DNA of 46,425 nucleotides from Candidatus Poseidoniaceae archaeon (GCA_949373075.1 CASIBX010000039.1:1-46425), one strand, 5' to 3'. Counted from the first letter of the stretch, positions 1 to 7,473 are shown. Notes: generated by a model not told the origin, from the letters alone. Program-made: numbers and translations.

Positions 1-407
1 CTCAGAATGGATCGCGCAGCCTTGCAATAGCTAAGCAAATGATACTGAAACTCGCTTCAAGTAACACAGCAGTAAAATGGCCACATCACGTGAGTTCAAT
101 TTTACAAGTAGGATCCACACGACTGCGTGAACCCAAGCCCTGAAAATTCCTTGCAAAAATGCCATTTCACGTGCAAAAGCCGTCGAGTCGGAAAAACGCA
201 ATGCCGATTGTTACTTTTACACTCCGCCAAAAGTTATGGAACGAACTGAGCCCTCGCCGCGCCGGATCGCGCAGATCCGCTCGATGATCCTGCGCGAATG
301 TTTTGCAGTTTTGGTGAATAAAATAAACGTCTGAGGAAGGATGAAATTCGTCATGTCAGTGTAATCTGAAATTGAAACTCGAATAAAATATTAGATCAAA
401 GACTCAC

Positions 408-587
408 TGCTTGTTCGTGCGGCCGATGGTGCGGTTCGTCTCCTGGATCGTGAACTGCCGCGCCTGCTCCATGTTCTTCTTGTTCGAGCCCGTCGAGTAC
501 GACCGCGGCGGCTCCATGTCCAAAGTACTCTTCGAATTACGAATAGTCTCTCTGTGTTTTTCGTACCCACGCTGCCACGCGCGCTGC
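408..587 (-). CDS. Single internal exon of a CFAP97/hemingway-like (KIAA1430 family) protein
   Basis: The 180-nt stretch begins after an AG acceptor (589-588) and ends before a consensus GTGAGT donor (407-402). It encodes about 60 residues, including RQRAWQRGYEKH, LDMEPPRSY and a Lys-Lys-x-Met-Glu then Asn-x-x-Ile pattern. In the CFAP97/KIAA1430 family the corresponding region has a basic helix, a 'PP-x-x-Y' element and a 'KK-(x)-E-E-R-(x)-I-(x)-N' helix; these proteins act in axoneme and cilium maintenance. Only this exon is seen; upstream and downstream exons were not found with confidence. The match is from recalled family features, not alignment. Confidence 0.55.
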
Positions 588-886
588 CTATTGGACACAA
601 ACATTGAAATTGGTGATGATGCAAATAATTTCGTGCAGACGAACCTCCTCGTGAAATCCGAATTTGTGCTTATGGAATGCGTCAGAGAAAGAGATTTTCA
701 TTGCGAAGAATGGTCATTACGATTCTGGGTAGTTTCACAAGTAACCCGACTGGTTAAAGCACTCAGTGCAGCCGGTCCCGGGAGTGCTCTTGACCGACCA
801 AAATCAGACCTCTTTCCACTAAGATTCCACTGCTTCCGTCGAGTGAGCTCCTGCCAGCCGCATAACATCATACTTCAACCCTAGTC

Positions 887-960
887 CTAGTGCGACGCGT
901 GCTCCGGCACCGGCATCCGGAACAGCGGCGGCGCCGGCACCGCGGGCCCCTTTTGGCTCA
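887..960 (-). CDS. Possible terminal exon of an unidentified eukaryotic gene
   Basis: An open stretch rich in Pro and Ala (ending PVPEHASH) finishes at a TAG stop complementary to 887-889. Its upstream boundary is uncertain: an AG lies near 960 and another about 15 nt further upstream. The GC-rich codon use contrasts with the AT-rich flanks, which is the main reason to call it coding. It could belong to the multi-exon gene upstream or to a separate gene. I do not recognise the protein. Confidence 0.3.
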
Positions 961-1072
961 TGTACTGCATTTTGCTTATAAAATTTTCTCTCTTCTTATC
1001 TTATGGTACAGTATACGTATCTCTTTCTCTATCTACTTCCCCCCGTCTATATCAGTCGAAACGTATCGATCA

Positions 1073-1152
1073 GGATCTGACGGATATAGCACAGACTGAT
1101 GGATAGCGATGCCTCTCTGGGTCCAGTTCCCGATAACGCTCACGTTCTTGTT
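1073..1152 (+). repeat. Dispersed direct repeat, copy 1 (eukaryotic segment)
   Basis: About 80 nt closely resemble 2810-2889: both contain ATAGCACAGAC followed by GATGGATAGCGATGCCTCTC, then TGGG(T/C)CCA, TTCCCGATA and ACGTTC. The copies differ by scattered substitutions and small indels. Such a repeat fits a dispersed element in a eukaryotic genome; no coding capacity or terminal repeats are visible. Confidence 0.75.
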
Positions 1153-1408
1153 CGCTGCGATGCATTCCACTCCCGCTCGACTGCATTGATCCCCATTCAT
1201 TCAGTCGACAACGCAGACGCTACGACGGCACGACAACACTGACGCTACAAACTACGGCTTGAGCTGAACAGTTTTAATTTAAGAGATAATGTCAATGGTC
1301 ACGGATCCATTTACGGGACACGTATAGCTGAGCAGTTTTGACTATACGCATACGGGAGGACAAAATCAACTACTACAAATACAAAATTGCAACTATTACA
1401 ATTACTAT

Positions 1409-2706
1409 TTAAGATTCGCCGTAGACGTAGACTATGTAATTGCACGGCGTTTCGAGCAGGTCCACGAAAGACGCAGGACCATCAGAGAATTGTGTGCCCC
1501 AGATCATATCCAATTCGTCTCAGAATCTAAGGCGTCTCAGAATCTCCACCTGAGCCAGGTCCGGACCATTACCACGTTCCCTAATGGTAAGGTCCGGGCC
1601 ATAATCGCGCTCAAATGGATCCAGGTCGGTATACTTACTCTTGCAGCACTGCCTTCAGGGCCGGGTTTCTCCTTTCTTGTGGTTGCATACGCAATTCGCG
1701 AGTCAGAAGTACAACGTATATACATCCGTCGCGTCTGAGCCAAGTCGCGTCTGAGCCAAGTCGTCCAGCTGGTGCTCGAACCATCTGACGAACTCCTCGA
1801 AGTCCTTCACGTTCTTCATCTTTCCCTTCGGGAAGACAGCTGTAAAAGCAACAAAATCCGAACCGAAACCAACTGAATGCTGGAGTCGAACTAACCTGCC
1901 ACCATCGGGGACTAAAAACTCCACCTGGTGCTGTTCGGCGTCGTACTCGTGGTCCGGCAGAGAGACTCACTCCCACTTGTAGTTGTAGAAGAGGTCCTTG
2001 CGCGCCTGCATAATTGCATTGAACAATGTCACGACGAGTAATGAAACGGTAGATTAAAATAGCAGTGCGTAAAAAAAAGTACAAACCAGACATAAACACG
2101 AACCACATAACGAAGGCTTACGATCTGCTCCTCGAACACGAGCTTGAGCTCCACCGTACTATCCTGCGGGCCCAGCTCAAAGACCGTGTAGAGCCGCTTA
2201 TCAGCGTCGTTGCGGATGTCACCGTCGGTCAGATGCTTCTCTACCGTGCCGTTGCCTTTGCTCTCGAGCAGCAAGTTGACAACATTGCCTGCAGGCACGG
2301 GCAGCGACACCAGGCAGCCCATCACCAACTCCTTCAGCTTCTTCGACACCTGGTAGTCCTTGTCCAGCACCAGCTCGCCGTTCACCTGCGAAACTTCGAG
2401 TTTAACAACCCCGGACTCGCGCCACTCGGCCACCGACTTGGGCTTCTCCAAATTTTTGTTCTCGGTCTTCTTGCCGCTGTTACCTTGAGTTTTGGTATGA
2501 AAAATTTATGTTTATACATGTAGCACTTTTCTGTGGCCATGTTGCATAGCGACAGTAAAGAAATAAATGAAAGTTCGTAAGTTACCAGAAAGTGACGCTC
2601 AGAATAAATTACCAGCTGGCGAACCAGGCTCCTCTGCAGCCGCCATCTCCTCCTCGATGTCAAAATCGATATCCTCGATCGCCGGCGCGTATCCACCGCT
2701 AGGCAT
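1409..2706 (-). CDS. Predicted multi-exon eukaryotic gene, product unknown
   Basis: A plausible gene model starts at ATG 2706. Exon 1 (2706-2613) encodes an acidic N-terminus with a Glu/Asp-rich stretch and stops at a GTAATT donor. Exon 2 (2483-2122, 120 codons in phase) is the longest coding block and ends at a GTAAGC donor. Exon 3 starts at 2005 (ARKDLFYNYKWE) but contains an in-frame TGA before the coding-like stretch PDHEYDAEQHQVEFLVPD. Exon 4 starts at 1839 (VFPKGKMKNVKDFEEF). A terminal block (about 1515-1409) ends in a TAA at 1411-1409. Exon phases of 1, 2 and 4 agree. I do not recognise the family; the in-frame stop could be a sequence error, a pseudogene mark or a wrong splice choice. 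Confidence 0.45.
1556..1602. repeat. Imperfect inverted repeat in the eukaryotic segment
   Basis: GGTCCGGACCATTACC on the left is nearly mirrored by GGTAAGGTCCGGGCC on the right, separated by about 15 nt. It could fold as a hairpin. It lies just upstream, on the minus strand, of the proposed terminal exon. A role is not known. Confidence 0.4.
1728..1765. repeat. Short tandem duplication (16-bp unit, two copies)
   Basis: The unit GTCGCGTCTGAGCCAA occurs twice in direct tandem, at the 3' side of the proposed exon 4 of the eukaryotic gene. On the minus strand it encodes a repeated Leu-Ala-Gln-Thr-Arg-like stretch only if read in two frames, so the second copy probably lies outside the exon. Confidence 0.55.
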
Positions 2707-2809
2707 TATGGCGTTTCTTTACGTTTGTTCTTCTTATCTGACTAAGTAGTAAATGCTAAAACTTATGCTATCCTTACGTCTATCATAGATATGCTGACCC
2801 GTTTTTCAG

Positions 2810-2889
2810 CGACCTGCCAATAATAGCACAGACGGATGGATAGCGATGCCTCTCTGGGCCCACTTCCCGATACTTACGTTCACATTCTA
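2810..2889 (+). repeat. Dispersed direct repeat, copy 2 (eukaryotic segment)
   Basis: Second copy of the roughly 80-nt repeat seen at 1073-1152, in the same orientation, with the same core GATGGATAGCGATGCCTCTC. It lies upstream of the proposed start of the multi-exon minus-strand gene, while copy 1 lies downstream of it. Confidence 0.75.
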
Positions 2890-3081
2890 TCACGACGAGG
2901 ACGAGGACGAGGACGACGCACCTTGTTTACTATAGATTGCATGGTACTTCAGATTCAAAAAATTCAGTCGACCAAATTCCTTCTACACAGTCTGAGTGAA
3001 GCATTTGCCTCTACTTCGCGATATCAATTCAGTATCTAACAATCCCTGTACAGTCTCGACGTTAGACTTAGATCCCACTAG

Positions 3082-3156
3082 TTACTTCCCGTCCTTCGCC
3101 GGGTTGTGCGTCTCGTCCGCGCCCTTCATGTAGAAGAAGCCGTCAACCGAGCCGGC
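3082..3156 (-). CDS. Possible terminal exon of a second eukaryotic gene
   Basis: Exactly 25 codons including the stop follow an AG acceptor (3158-3157) and end at TAA (3084-3082). The product ends VDGFFYMKGADETHNPAKDG-Lys. All-GC third positions set it apart from the AT-rich surroundings. The rest of the gene would lie toward the adapter junction, but no further exon is evident before 3350. I cannot name the family. Confidence 0.4.
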   Translation of the reverse strand, partial: AGSVDGFFYMKGADETHNPAKDGK

Positions 3157-3350
3157 CTAGTTAGCCACATTTTGGATCCAAGTTCGAGTTGCGTTAGATC
3201 CTCCTCGTAAGCACTTCGAAATGTGCCTTCAGATGTGCAAAACGTAGAACGAATCGTTGTATAAATCGCTAATTGAAACTTTGTACCAGAGCGGAGGTAA
3301 CGCCTAATTTTTAATCTCGCTGACTGCCGGTCTCTGCACATCAGACAAAC

Positions 3351-3402
3351 AGTACTCTGCGTTGATACCACTGCTTAAGCAGTGGTATCAACGCAGAGTA
3401 CT
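3351..3402. other. Back-to-back amplification adapters (artefactual palindrome)
   Basis: Positions 3377-3402 read as the 26-nt oligonucleotide that starts AAGCAGTGGTATCAACGC and ends GAGTACT; 3351-3376 is its exact reverse complement. From memory this is the ISPCR/SMART sequence, also used as the PCR adapter in PacBio ultra-low-input libraries. Two adapters tail to tail are what ligation of two adapter-ended amplicons would leave. The palindrome extends 4 bp further on both sides (AAAC...GTTT), perhaps by chance. Everything left of it differs in character from everything right of it. Confidence 0.95.
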
Positions 3403-3778
3403 GTTTTGAGCCATTAGATAGAGATCGACCCGCTTCAGACCCATCAACAGAGTCGCAAGCTAGTATGCCTGCAATATGTGTGCCATGTCTAAATTGCTGG
3501 TGTCCTTGATTATCCCAACCATCAACAGTATCGTTTAACAAGACAATTTTACGATGCGAAGGCCCGGGTATTCCAACTTCATCTGTTGAGTCTCTAAAAC
3601 ACGAGTGGTCCATGTCAATCCCGGTATCGGCTACCGCGATGATAACTCCACTTCCATCTAAAGCATATAATTCGTCATCTTGCGTATCAACTACCATTAC
3701 TTCCGAACCAGTAGAAGAGGTGTACTGCGGGGCCATTAGGGTGATTATAACAAGAGCAATCACGACCCGCATAACCAC
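3403..3778 (-). CDS. Subtilisin-like serine protease (S8), 3' end lost at the adapter junction
   Basis: About 125 residues survive. A hydrophobic N-terminus (VVIALVIITLMA) looks like a signal peptide for export. It is followed by the catalytic Asp motif VADTGIDMDHS and the catalytic His motif HGTHIAGIL, in the order and spacing of peptidase family S8. The Ser motif and the remainder are missing because the sequence runs into the adapter. The start is GTG 3778 or ATG 3772. The open frame continues through the adapter into eukaryotic sequence, but that part is not real protein. In an organism that degrades proteins in seawater this would be an extracellular or surface protease. Confidence 0.85.
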
Positions 3779-3832
3779 TGTGATAAACCCATCATGATTG
3801 AATCTTCAGGCTCATGGCTTCGCGCCAGCGCG

Positions 3833-3838
3833 TTTAAG
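3833..3838 (+). promoter_or_regulatory. TATA-like box for the eL20 operon
   Basis: TTTAAG inside GCGTTTAAGTT is centred 27 nt upstream of ATG 3863, the spacing expected if transcription starts at or just before that ATG. This supports the shorter eL20 start over an in-frame ATG at 3794. Confidence 0.5.
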
Positions 3839-3862
3839 TTACAATCACAGGTCGGCGGCTAC

Positions 3863-4135
3863 ATGCAAGCCTTCCGTGTATCCGGCACCGCTCCATTCGG
3901 CAGCCAACGACAGAAGTTCAATATTGACTTAGTCGCTGACTCAGCAGATGATGCAGAACACCGCTGTTATTCGATTATTGGTTCTCGACACAAAGCTAAC
4001 CGCCGCTCGATTACAATAGATTCAGTTTCTGAAATCGATCCTCGAACTTCTAGTGAACCTAGAATCCTTAACGCCTTCCGCGAACAGATAGAAGCTGCTG
4101 GTGGAAAAATAGCCCAAGAAGCTGAGGAAGAGTGA
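3863..4135 (+). CDS. rpl18a: 50S ribosomal protein eL20 (LX, L18a family)
   Basis: The product (90 residues) has MQAFRVSG near the start and SIIGSRHKANRRSI in the middle, matching the archaeal LX/L20A family, in which a short beta sheet is followed by the conserved 'IGSxHxxxRxxI' element. It binds 23S rRNA in the large subunit. I chose ATG 3863 because the family begins with this 'M-x-x-F-R-V-x-G' strand and because a TATA-like box lies 27 nt upstream; an in-frame ATG at 3794 would add 23 residues with no family counterpart. The C-terminus is acidic. It heads a co-directional run with prefoldin alpha and ftsY, an order also known from other archaea. Confidence 0.85.
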   Translation: MQAFRVSGTAPFGSQRQKFNIDLVADSADDAEHRCYSIIGSRHKANRRSITIDSVSEIDPRTSSEPRILNAFREQIEAAGGKIAQEAEEE

Positions 4136-4138
4136 ACT

Positions 4139-4152
4139 CCGACAATCGTCGG
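4139..4152 (+). promoter_or_regulatory. Small hairpin between eL20 and pfdA
   Basis: CCGAC and GTCGG form a perfect 5-bp stem around the tetraloop AATC just after the eL20 stop. No T-tract follows directly, so it is more likely a transcript-processing or attenuation element than a full terminator. Confidence 0.3.
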
Positions 4153-4190
4153 GTTCTTGATGGTGAGGCAACTCCCATTAGGTGAGGCCC

Positions 4191-4703
4191 ATGGTTGATT
4201 CAAGCGAACTTCAACGTATGGCGCGATTAGTCGATATGAATCGACAGCGCCTAGAAGAGATTCAAGTTCAGATCGAACGAATCGAAGCAGTGCAACTTGA
4301 GCATAACGACACAAAGCTAGCCCTCAATGCATTATCGAAGGGCAAAGGCGGGCACATCCCCCTTGGGGCCGGAGTTATGGTTCCTATTCCCAGTAACACA
4401 ACAACAATCGTAGATTTAGGTAGTGGGGTTTTTGGTGAAAGAACTCCAGAGAGTGCAGAAGAGTTAGTATCTAAGAGGTTTGAAGACCTGGTTGAGTTAA
4501 AGTCACAATTCGAAGCCGATGCAGCAACTCTTACTCAGAGGATAGAAGAATTAGCTTCAAACTTTGAAAGAGCCGCTAATAAAATTTCAAGCACCCAGAA
4601 AGAAATCGAAGAGCCAGAAATTAATTCTGAGCCAGAAACTAACCCAGCCCCCTCCAAGCGCCGCCGAAGAGGGATGGGCGGAAAACTAACTCTTGACGAT
4701 TAG
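4191..4703 (+). CDS. pfdA: Prefoldin subunit alpha
   Basis: Prefoldin alpha (170 residues) pairs with prefoldin beta in a hexameric holdase that passes unfolded proteins to the thermosome. The sequence shows the family plan: an N-terminal coiled-coil helix (about 1-45), a central beta hairpin region with the conserved VPIPSNTTTIVDLGSGVF type element (about 60-80), and a second coiled-coil helix (about 95-140). A Glu/Pro linker and a basic tail (KRRRRG) follow, longer than usual for the family. ATG 4191 is preferred over GTG 4182 because AGGTGAG lies just upstream. It is 9 nt upstream of ftsY and likely co-transcribed. Confidence 0.85.
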   Translation: MVDSSELQRMARLVDMNRQRLEEIQVQIERIEAVQLEHNDTKLALNALSKGKGGHIPLGAGVMVPIPSNTTTIVDLGSGVFGERTPESAEELVSKRFEDLVELKSQFEADAATLTQRIEELASNFERAANKISSTQKEIEEPEINSEPETNPAPSKRRRRGMGGKLTLDD

Positions 4704-4712
4704 GTGATTAAG

Positions 4713-6092
4713 ATGGGTCTTTTCGATAAATTCCGCAAAAAGGTGCAACATGCCGCTTCTGAGGCAGACACCGACTCTCTATCTGCCGAAGAAGGCACGG
4801 ACGAGGCCAAAGAGGCGCTTGACCAACACCAAGAACTCGAGACAAACACCCCCAGTGCTGAAGAGGAAGATTGGGAGGAAATAGATGAAAGTGAAGTCTT
4901 AGAATTACCTCCTGAAAATTCAGATGAATGGGATGAATGGGATGACGACGAAGAATATTCTCTTCCCACCAAACTAACTCGCAAAGAAAAGAAAGTTTTA
5001 GCAAAACACGCCAAGAGAGAAAGCAAACAACGCAAAGTTAACGCAAAAGAACTCAAAAAACGAGGCGGTAAAGAGGTCTCAAGACTGGCTGGTTCGAAAG
5101 TCGACTTACATATGATGAGAACGACTACTGGTAGACAATTGGTGGAAGTTAAATCTGCCCCCTCTGGCGGGATTGGTACCAAGGAAGAAGACGGAATAAA
5201 AATCGACCTTGGTGGCGGCGTAGTTGAATCGGGTGGCCGAGTAATCAAGAAAAGCGACGCCCTAACCGATTTGATGGAAGAATTAGAATGGATAATGCTC
5301 GAATCTGATATTTCATCCGACGCCGTATCTGCTGTAATGGGGGCTCTTAACAAAAACCTGGTTGGTCAAAGATTACGTAAGGGCGCAGATATATCCAAGG
5401 TGCTTGAAGCAAGCCTCAAAAGATCACTTCACAACATTTTACAAGCCGGATATTGGGACTTTTTCGAAAGCATTCAAAGTTTCATCGACAAAGGAGACAC
5501 CCCGGTTTCGATCATGTTTGTTGGAGTAAATGGAACTGGAAAAACCACAACAGTCGCTAAGATTGCTCATCTATTACAAAAACGCGGCCACTCAGTAATC
5601 GCCGCCGCAGGTGACACATTTAGAGCGGGAGCGATTGAGCAATTGGAAACACATTGCGAACGGTTGAATATCCGTTGCGTATCTTCACAAAGAGGCGGAG
5701 ATTCTGCTGCCATCGCTAGAGATGCTATCGATTCCGCAAAAGCAAAAGGTATCGATGTAGTTCTAGTGGACACCGCAGGAAGGATGCAAAACAAATCCAA
5801 TCTGATGGCCGAACTTGAAAAGGTCAGAAGGGTTGCTAATCCACACCTGACGCTATTTGTTGGAGACGCTTTAGCAGGAAATGATGCCGTCGACCAAGCT
5901 AAGATTTTCCAAGAGATGTTGAAGTTTGACGGGGCGGTTCTGACAAAACTAGACACGGATGCCAAAGGCGGCGCAGGGCTATCTATCGCACATGCAACAG
6001 GACGCCCAATCGTACTCTGTGGAACTGGTCAAGAGTACGATGATTTGATACAATTTGACCCTGATTGGTTATTGGAACAACTCTTCGAGTGA
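4713..6092 (+). CDS. ftsY: Signal recognition particle receptor FtsY
   Basis: FtsY docks ribosome-SRP complexes at the membrane and hydrolyses GTP together with Ffh/SRP54. The 459-residue product has a long, strongly acidic N-terminal A region (about 1-110, many Glu/Asp, then a Lys-rich stretch), an N domain, and an NG GTPase with P-loop GVNGTGKTTTVAKIA (about 270), DTFRAGAIEQLE, DTAGRMQ (G3), TKLDTDAKGGAG (G4 and closing loop) and a C-terminal helix near DDLIQFDP. All GTPase motifs are intact. Start ATG 4713 is chosen because it begins MGLFDKF, typical of FtsY, and GGTGAT lies 6-11 nt upstream. It follows pfdA by 9 nt and is followed at 9 nt by a DUF1844 gene. Confidence 0.93.
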   Translation: MGLFDKFRKKVQHAASEADTDSLSAEEGTDEAKEALDQHQELETNTPSAEEEDWEEIDESEVLELPPENSDEWDEWDDDEEYSLPTKLTRKEKKVLAKHAKRESKQRKVNAKELKKRGGKEVSRLAGSKVDLHMMRTTTGRQLVEVKSAPSGGIGTKEEDGIKIDLGGGVVESGGRVIKKSDALTDLMEELEWIMLESDISSDAVSAVMGALNKNLVGQRLRKGADISKVLEASLKRSLHNILQAGYWDFFESIQSFIDKGDTPVSIMFVGVNGTGKTTTVAKIAHLLQKRGHSVIAAAGDTFRAGAIEQLETHCERLNIRCVSSQRGGDSAAIARDAIDSAKAKGIDVVLVDTAGRMQNKSNLMAELEKVRRVANPHLTLFVGDALAGNDAVDQAKIFQEMLKFDGAVLTKLDTDAKGGAGLSIAHATGRPIVLCGTGQEYDDLIQFDPDWLLEQLFE

Positions 6093-6101
6093 GTGATTAA
6101 A

Positions 6102-6473
6102 ATGTCTGATGAGTTTTTCGATGATGAAACCAGCACCCACCTATTCCAATTGGTGCACATGTTACAACGCAGTGCAATGATGCATATGGGAATGCTACAA
6201 GATAGTGAAGGTAAAGTGCATTACAACTTAGGTGAAACCAAAGCAGCCATCGATACACTTTCTATGATGAAGGAGAAAATGCAAGGCAACCTTTCTCCTA
6301 AGGAAAGCACCATGCTTAACGGAATAGTTTCCGAGTTACAATTACAATTCACTAAGGCACCAGCGCGCCAAAGAGCCCTAGAGGACCAGGTTTCTGAATC
6401 AGAAGCGGTTCGAGAAACCTTCACAAATCCCCAAGATGGACCAGCGGAAATTATCACAGACGAGGAAGAATGA
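6102..6473 (+). CDS. DUF1844-like small protein
   Basis: The 123-residue product has an N-terminal helix with LFQLVHMLQRSAMMHMGML, then 'DTLSMMKEKMQGNLSPKE' and a helix ending in LQLQF. This matches the layout of DUF1844, in which a 'L-x-x-L-x-x-Q-A-L-x-x-L-G' helix is followed by 'D-x-L-x-x-L-x-x-K-T-K-G-N-L-T-x-x-E'. The biochemical role of the family is unknown. A GTGATTAA stretch precedes ATG 6102 in the same way as in ftsY. Its place 9 nt after ftsY suggests co-expression with protein targeting, but that is inference. The C-terminus is acidic and probably disordered. Confidence 0.65.
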   Translation: MSDEFFDDETSTHLFQLVHMLQRSAMMHMGMLQDSEGKVHYNLGETKAAIDTLSMMKEKMQGNLSPKESTMLNGIVSELQLQFTKAPARQRALEDQVSESEAVRETFTNPQDGPAEIITDEEE

Positions 6474-6503
6474 CTTCTAAATCTGATTTGAAGCGGTTAT
6501 TTC

Positions 6504-7178
6504 ATGAGTATGAAGCAACTCACAGGACTGTTAGCCATGGCGAGAGTAACCGATGTTGAAGACGAAGAGGCACCAACAGTGCTTATTGTCGATAACAACC
6601 AAATGTCATTACATAGGCTAACTGCAATATTCCGACAAAGAGAATTCAACGTTGTTACATGTGAGGACGGGGATAAAGCGGTTGACGAATATATTCGACT
6701 CGACCCCGAACTTGTAGTTATGTCACTAGACATACCATCTATGGATGGGCATTTAGCCGCATTAGAGATGAGGGAACACGGCAAAGAGTGCAGAATTTTA
6801 TTTTCAGCCCCAAAACGTCAAGCTCAACTTGCCAAGGATGCAACTCATTCAGCGGGGGCGATTGGGTGGGTGGAAAAGCCAATCACAGCAGGAGCAATAG
6901 AATCTATCTGGAGTTTAGTTCTGGGTCCAATTCCAGAGGCGCCAGGACTTGAGGACTTGGATTCAATACATCCGGTTGAAGAAATGATTGAGATTGAAGA
7001 AGACATTGCACCTCTTCCTATTCTTCCATTACCTGTACTGGAAATCAATCCAACCCTAGGTCAAAAAATGCCAAAGAAGCGCTCCGGTAAAGCAAAAAGG
7101 TTGCTCATCATATTGGTGATGTTCACAACTTTGGGGGCGGCTGGCTGGTATGCATGGTCGAGTGGACTGATTGGATAG
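6504..7178 (+). CDS. Degenerate response-regulator receiver domain with C-terminal membrane anchor
   Basis: Residues about 25-140 follow the CheY-like receiver fold: VLIVDNNQMS (first acidic patch), PELVVMSLDIPSMDG (beta3), RILFSAP (beta4) and WVEKPIT (conserved Lys). The phosphoacceptor Asp is replaced by Ser74, and the second acidic residue at the start is Asn31; Asp76 is two positions downstream. Phosphorylation in the usual way is therefore doubtful. A linker rich in Glu, Ile and Pro (about 150-195) leads to a basic segment (KKRSGKAKR) and one hydrophobic helix at the C-terminus, so the domain would sit on the cytosolic face. Its 3' end overlaps a convergent gene. No histidine kinase is in the window. 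Confidence 0.75.
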   Translation: MSMKQLTGLLAMARVTDVEDEEAPTVLIVDNNQMSLHRLTAIFRQREFNVVTCEDGDKAVDEYIRLDPELVVMSLDIPSMDGHLAALEMREHGKECRILFSAPKRQAQLAKDATHSAGAIGWVEKPITAGAIESIWSLVLGPIPEAPGLEDLDSIHPVEEMIEIEEDIAPLPILPLPVLEINPTLGQKMPKKRSGKAKRLLIILVMFTTLGAAGWYAWSSGLIG

Positions 7179-7473
7179 GCTGAGACATAGCCTTCACTGG
7201 AATCATAGCAACTCTACCATCTGGTAACCTTTGTTGAATGTAGCCAGTTGTGCCCGGTGGCAAAGTCTGGTTAGTAGATTTTTCAATACTACTACCTGCC
7301 GGCGCCTGCACAATTTCTGTTATTTTGTAAGATGAAGAGGATAATAGTTCCATATCACCAGTTGCAAGCCTTGCGTCTAACTTCCTGTTGTTGTCCCAGA
7401 TGCTCCAAATTAGCCAAGAAACCCCAATTGAAATAGGAATTACAACGAGCCACCCAACAATTGCAGAACTCAT
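7123..7473 (-). CDS. Small single-pass membrane protein, unknown function
   Basis: The 116-residue product starts with one long hydrophobic helix (about 4-26, IVGWLVVIPISIGVSWLIW) followed by a polar domain with PPGTTGYIQQRLPDGRVAMIP, which looks like a small beta-rich unit. No family is recognised. Its ATG overlaps the pyrF stop as TCAT on the plus strand (ATGA overlap), so the two are translationally coupled. The 3' end overlaps the convergent receiver gene by 56 nt, which leaves no room for a separate terminator and suggests the last residues are poorly conserved. Confidence 0.6.
   Translation of the reverse strand: MSSAIVGWLVVIPISIGVSWLIWSIWDNNRKLDARLATGDMELLSSSSYKITEIVQAPAGSSIEKSTNQTLPPGTTGYIQQRLPDGRVAMIPVKAMSQPIQSVHSTMHTSQPPPKL

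Larger units (their letters stand above)
1..3350. other. Eukaryotic (animal-like) DNA segment joined to the archaeal contig
   Basis: No archaeal or bacterial gene can be recognised here. What is visible instead is short coding stretches on the minus strand flanked by splice-like AG acceptors and GT donors, separated by AT-rich non-coding sequence, plus a dispersed direct repeat. The coding stretches use GC-ending codons, unlike the archaeal genes to the right. The segment ends exactly at an amplification adapter. Positions 1-407, 588-886, 961-1408 and 2707-3081 contain nothing I can identify apart from the repeat and intron/intergenic-type sequence. Tissue or taxon of origin cannot be decided from the sequence; a small metazoan with a compact genome is a guess. 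Confidence 0.82.

Noticed and set aside
411-884. Long plus-strand frame as a gene
   Set aside because: It runs antisense across the CFAP97-like exon and its flank; composition outside the exon is not coding.
2065-2523. Plus-strand 152-residue frame
   Set aside because: It is the antisense shadow of exon 2 of the minus-strand eukaryotic gene.
1-3350. Horizontal transfer of eukaryotic DNA into the archaeon
   Set aside because: Introns, repeats and the adapter at the border point to a library chimera.
3351-3402. Perfect palindrome as a natural hairpin, terminator or attachment site
   Set aside because: It matches a known library oligonucleotide in both halves, and the sequences on both sides are from different domains of life.
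7123-7178. Frameshift or misassembly where the receiver and the small membrane gene overlap
   Set aside because: Both frames stay intact, and convergent 3' overlaps occur elsewhere in the window, such as 16548-16578.
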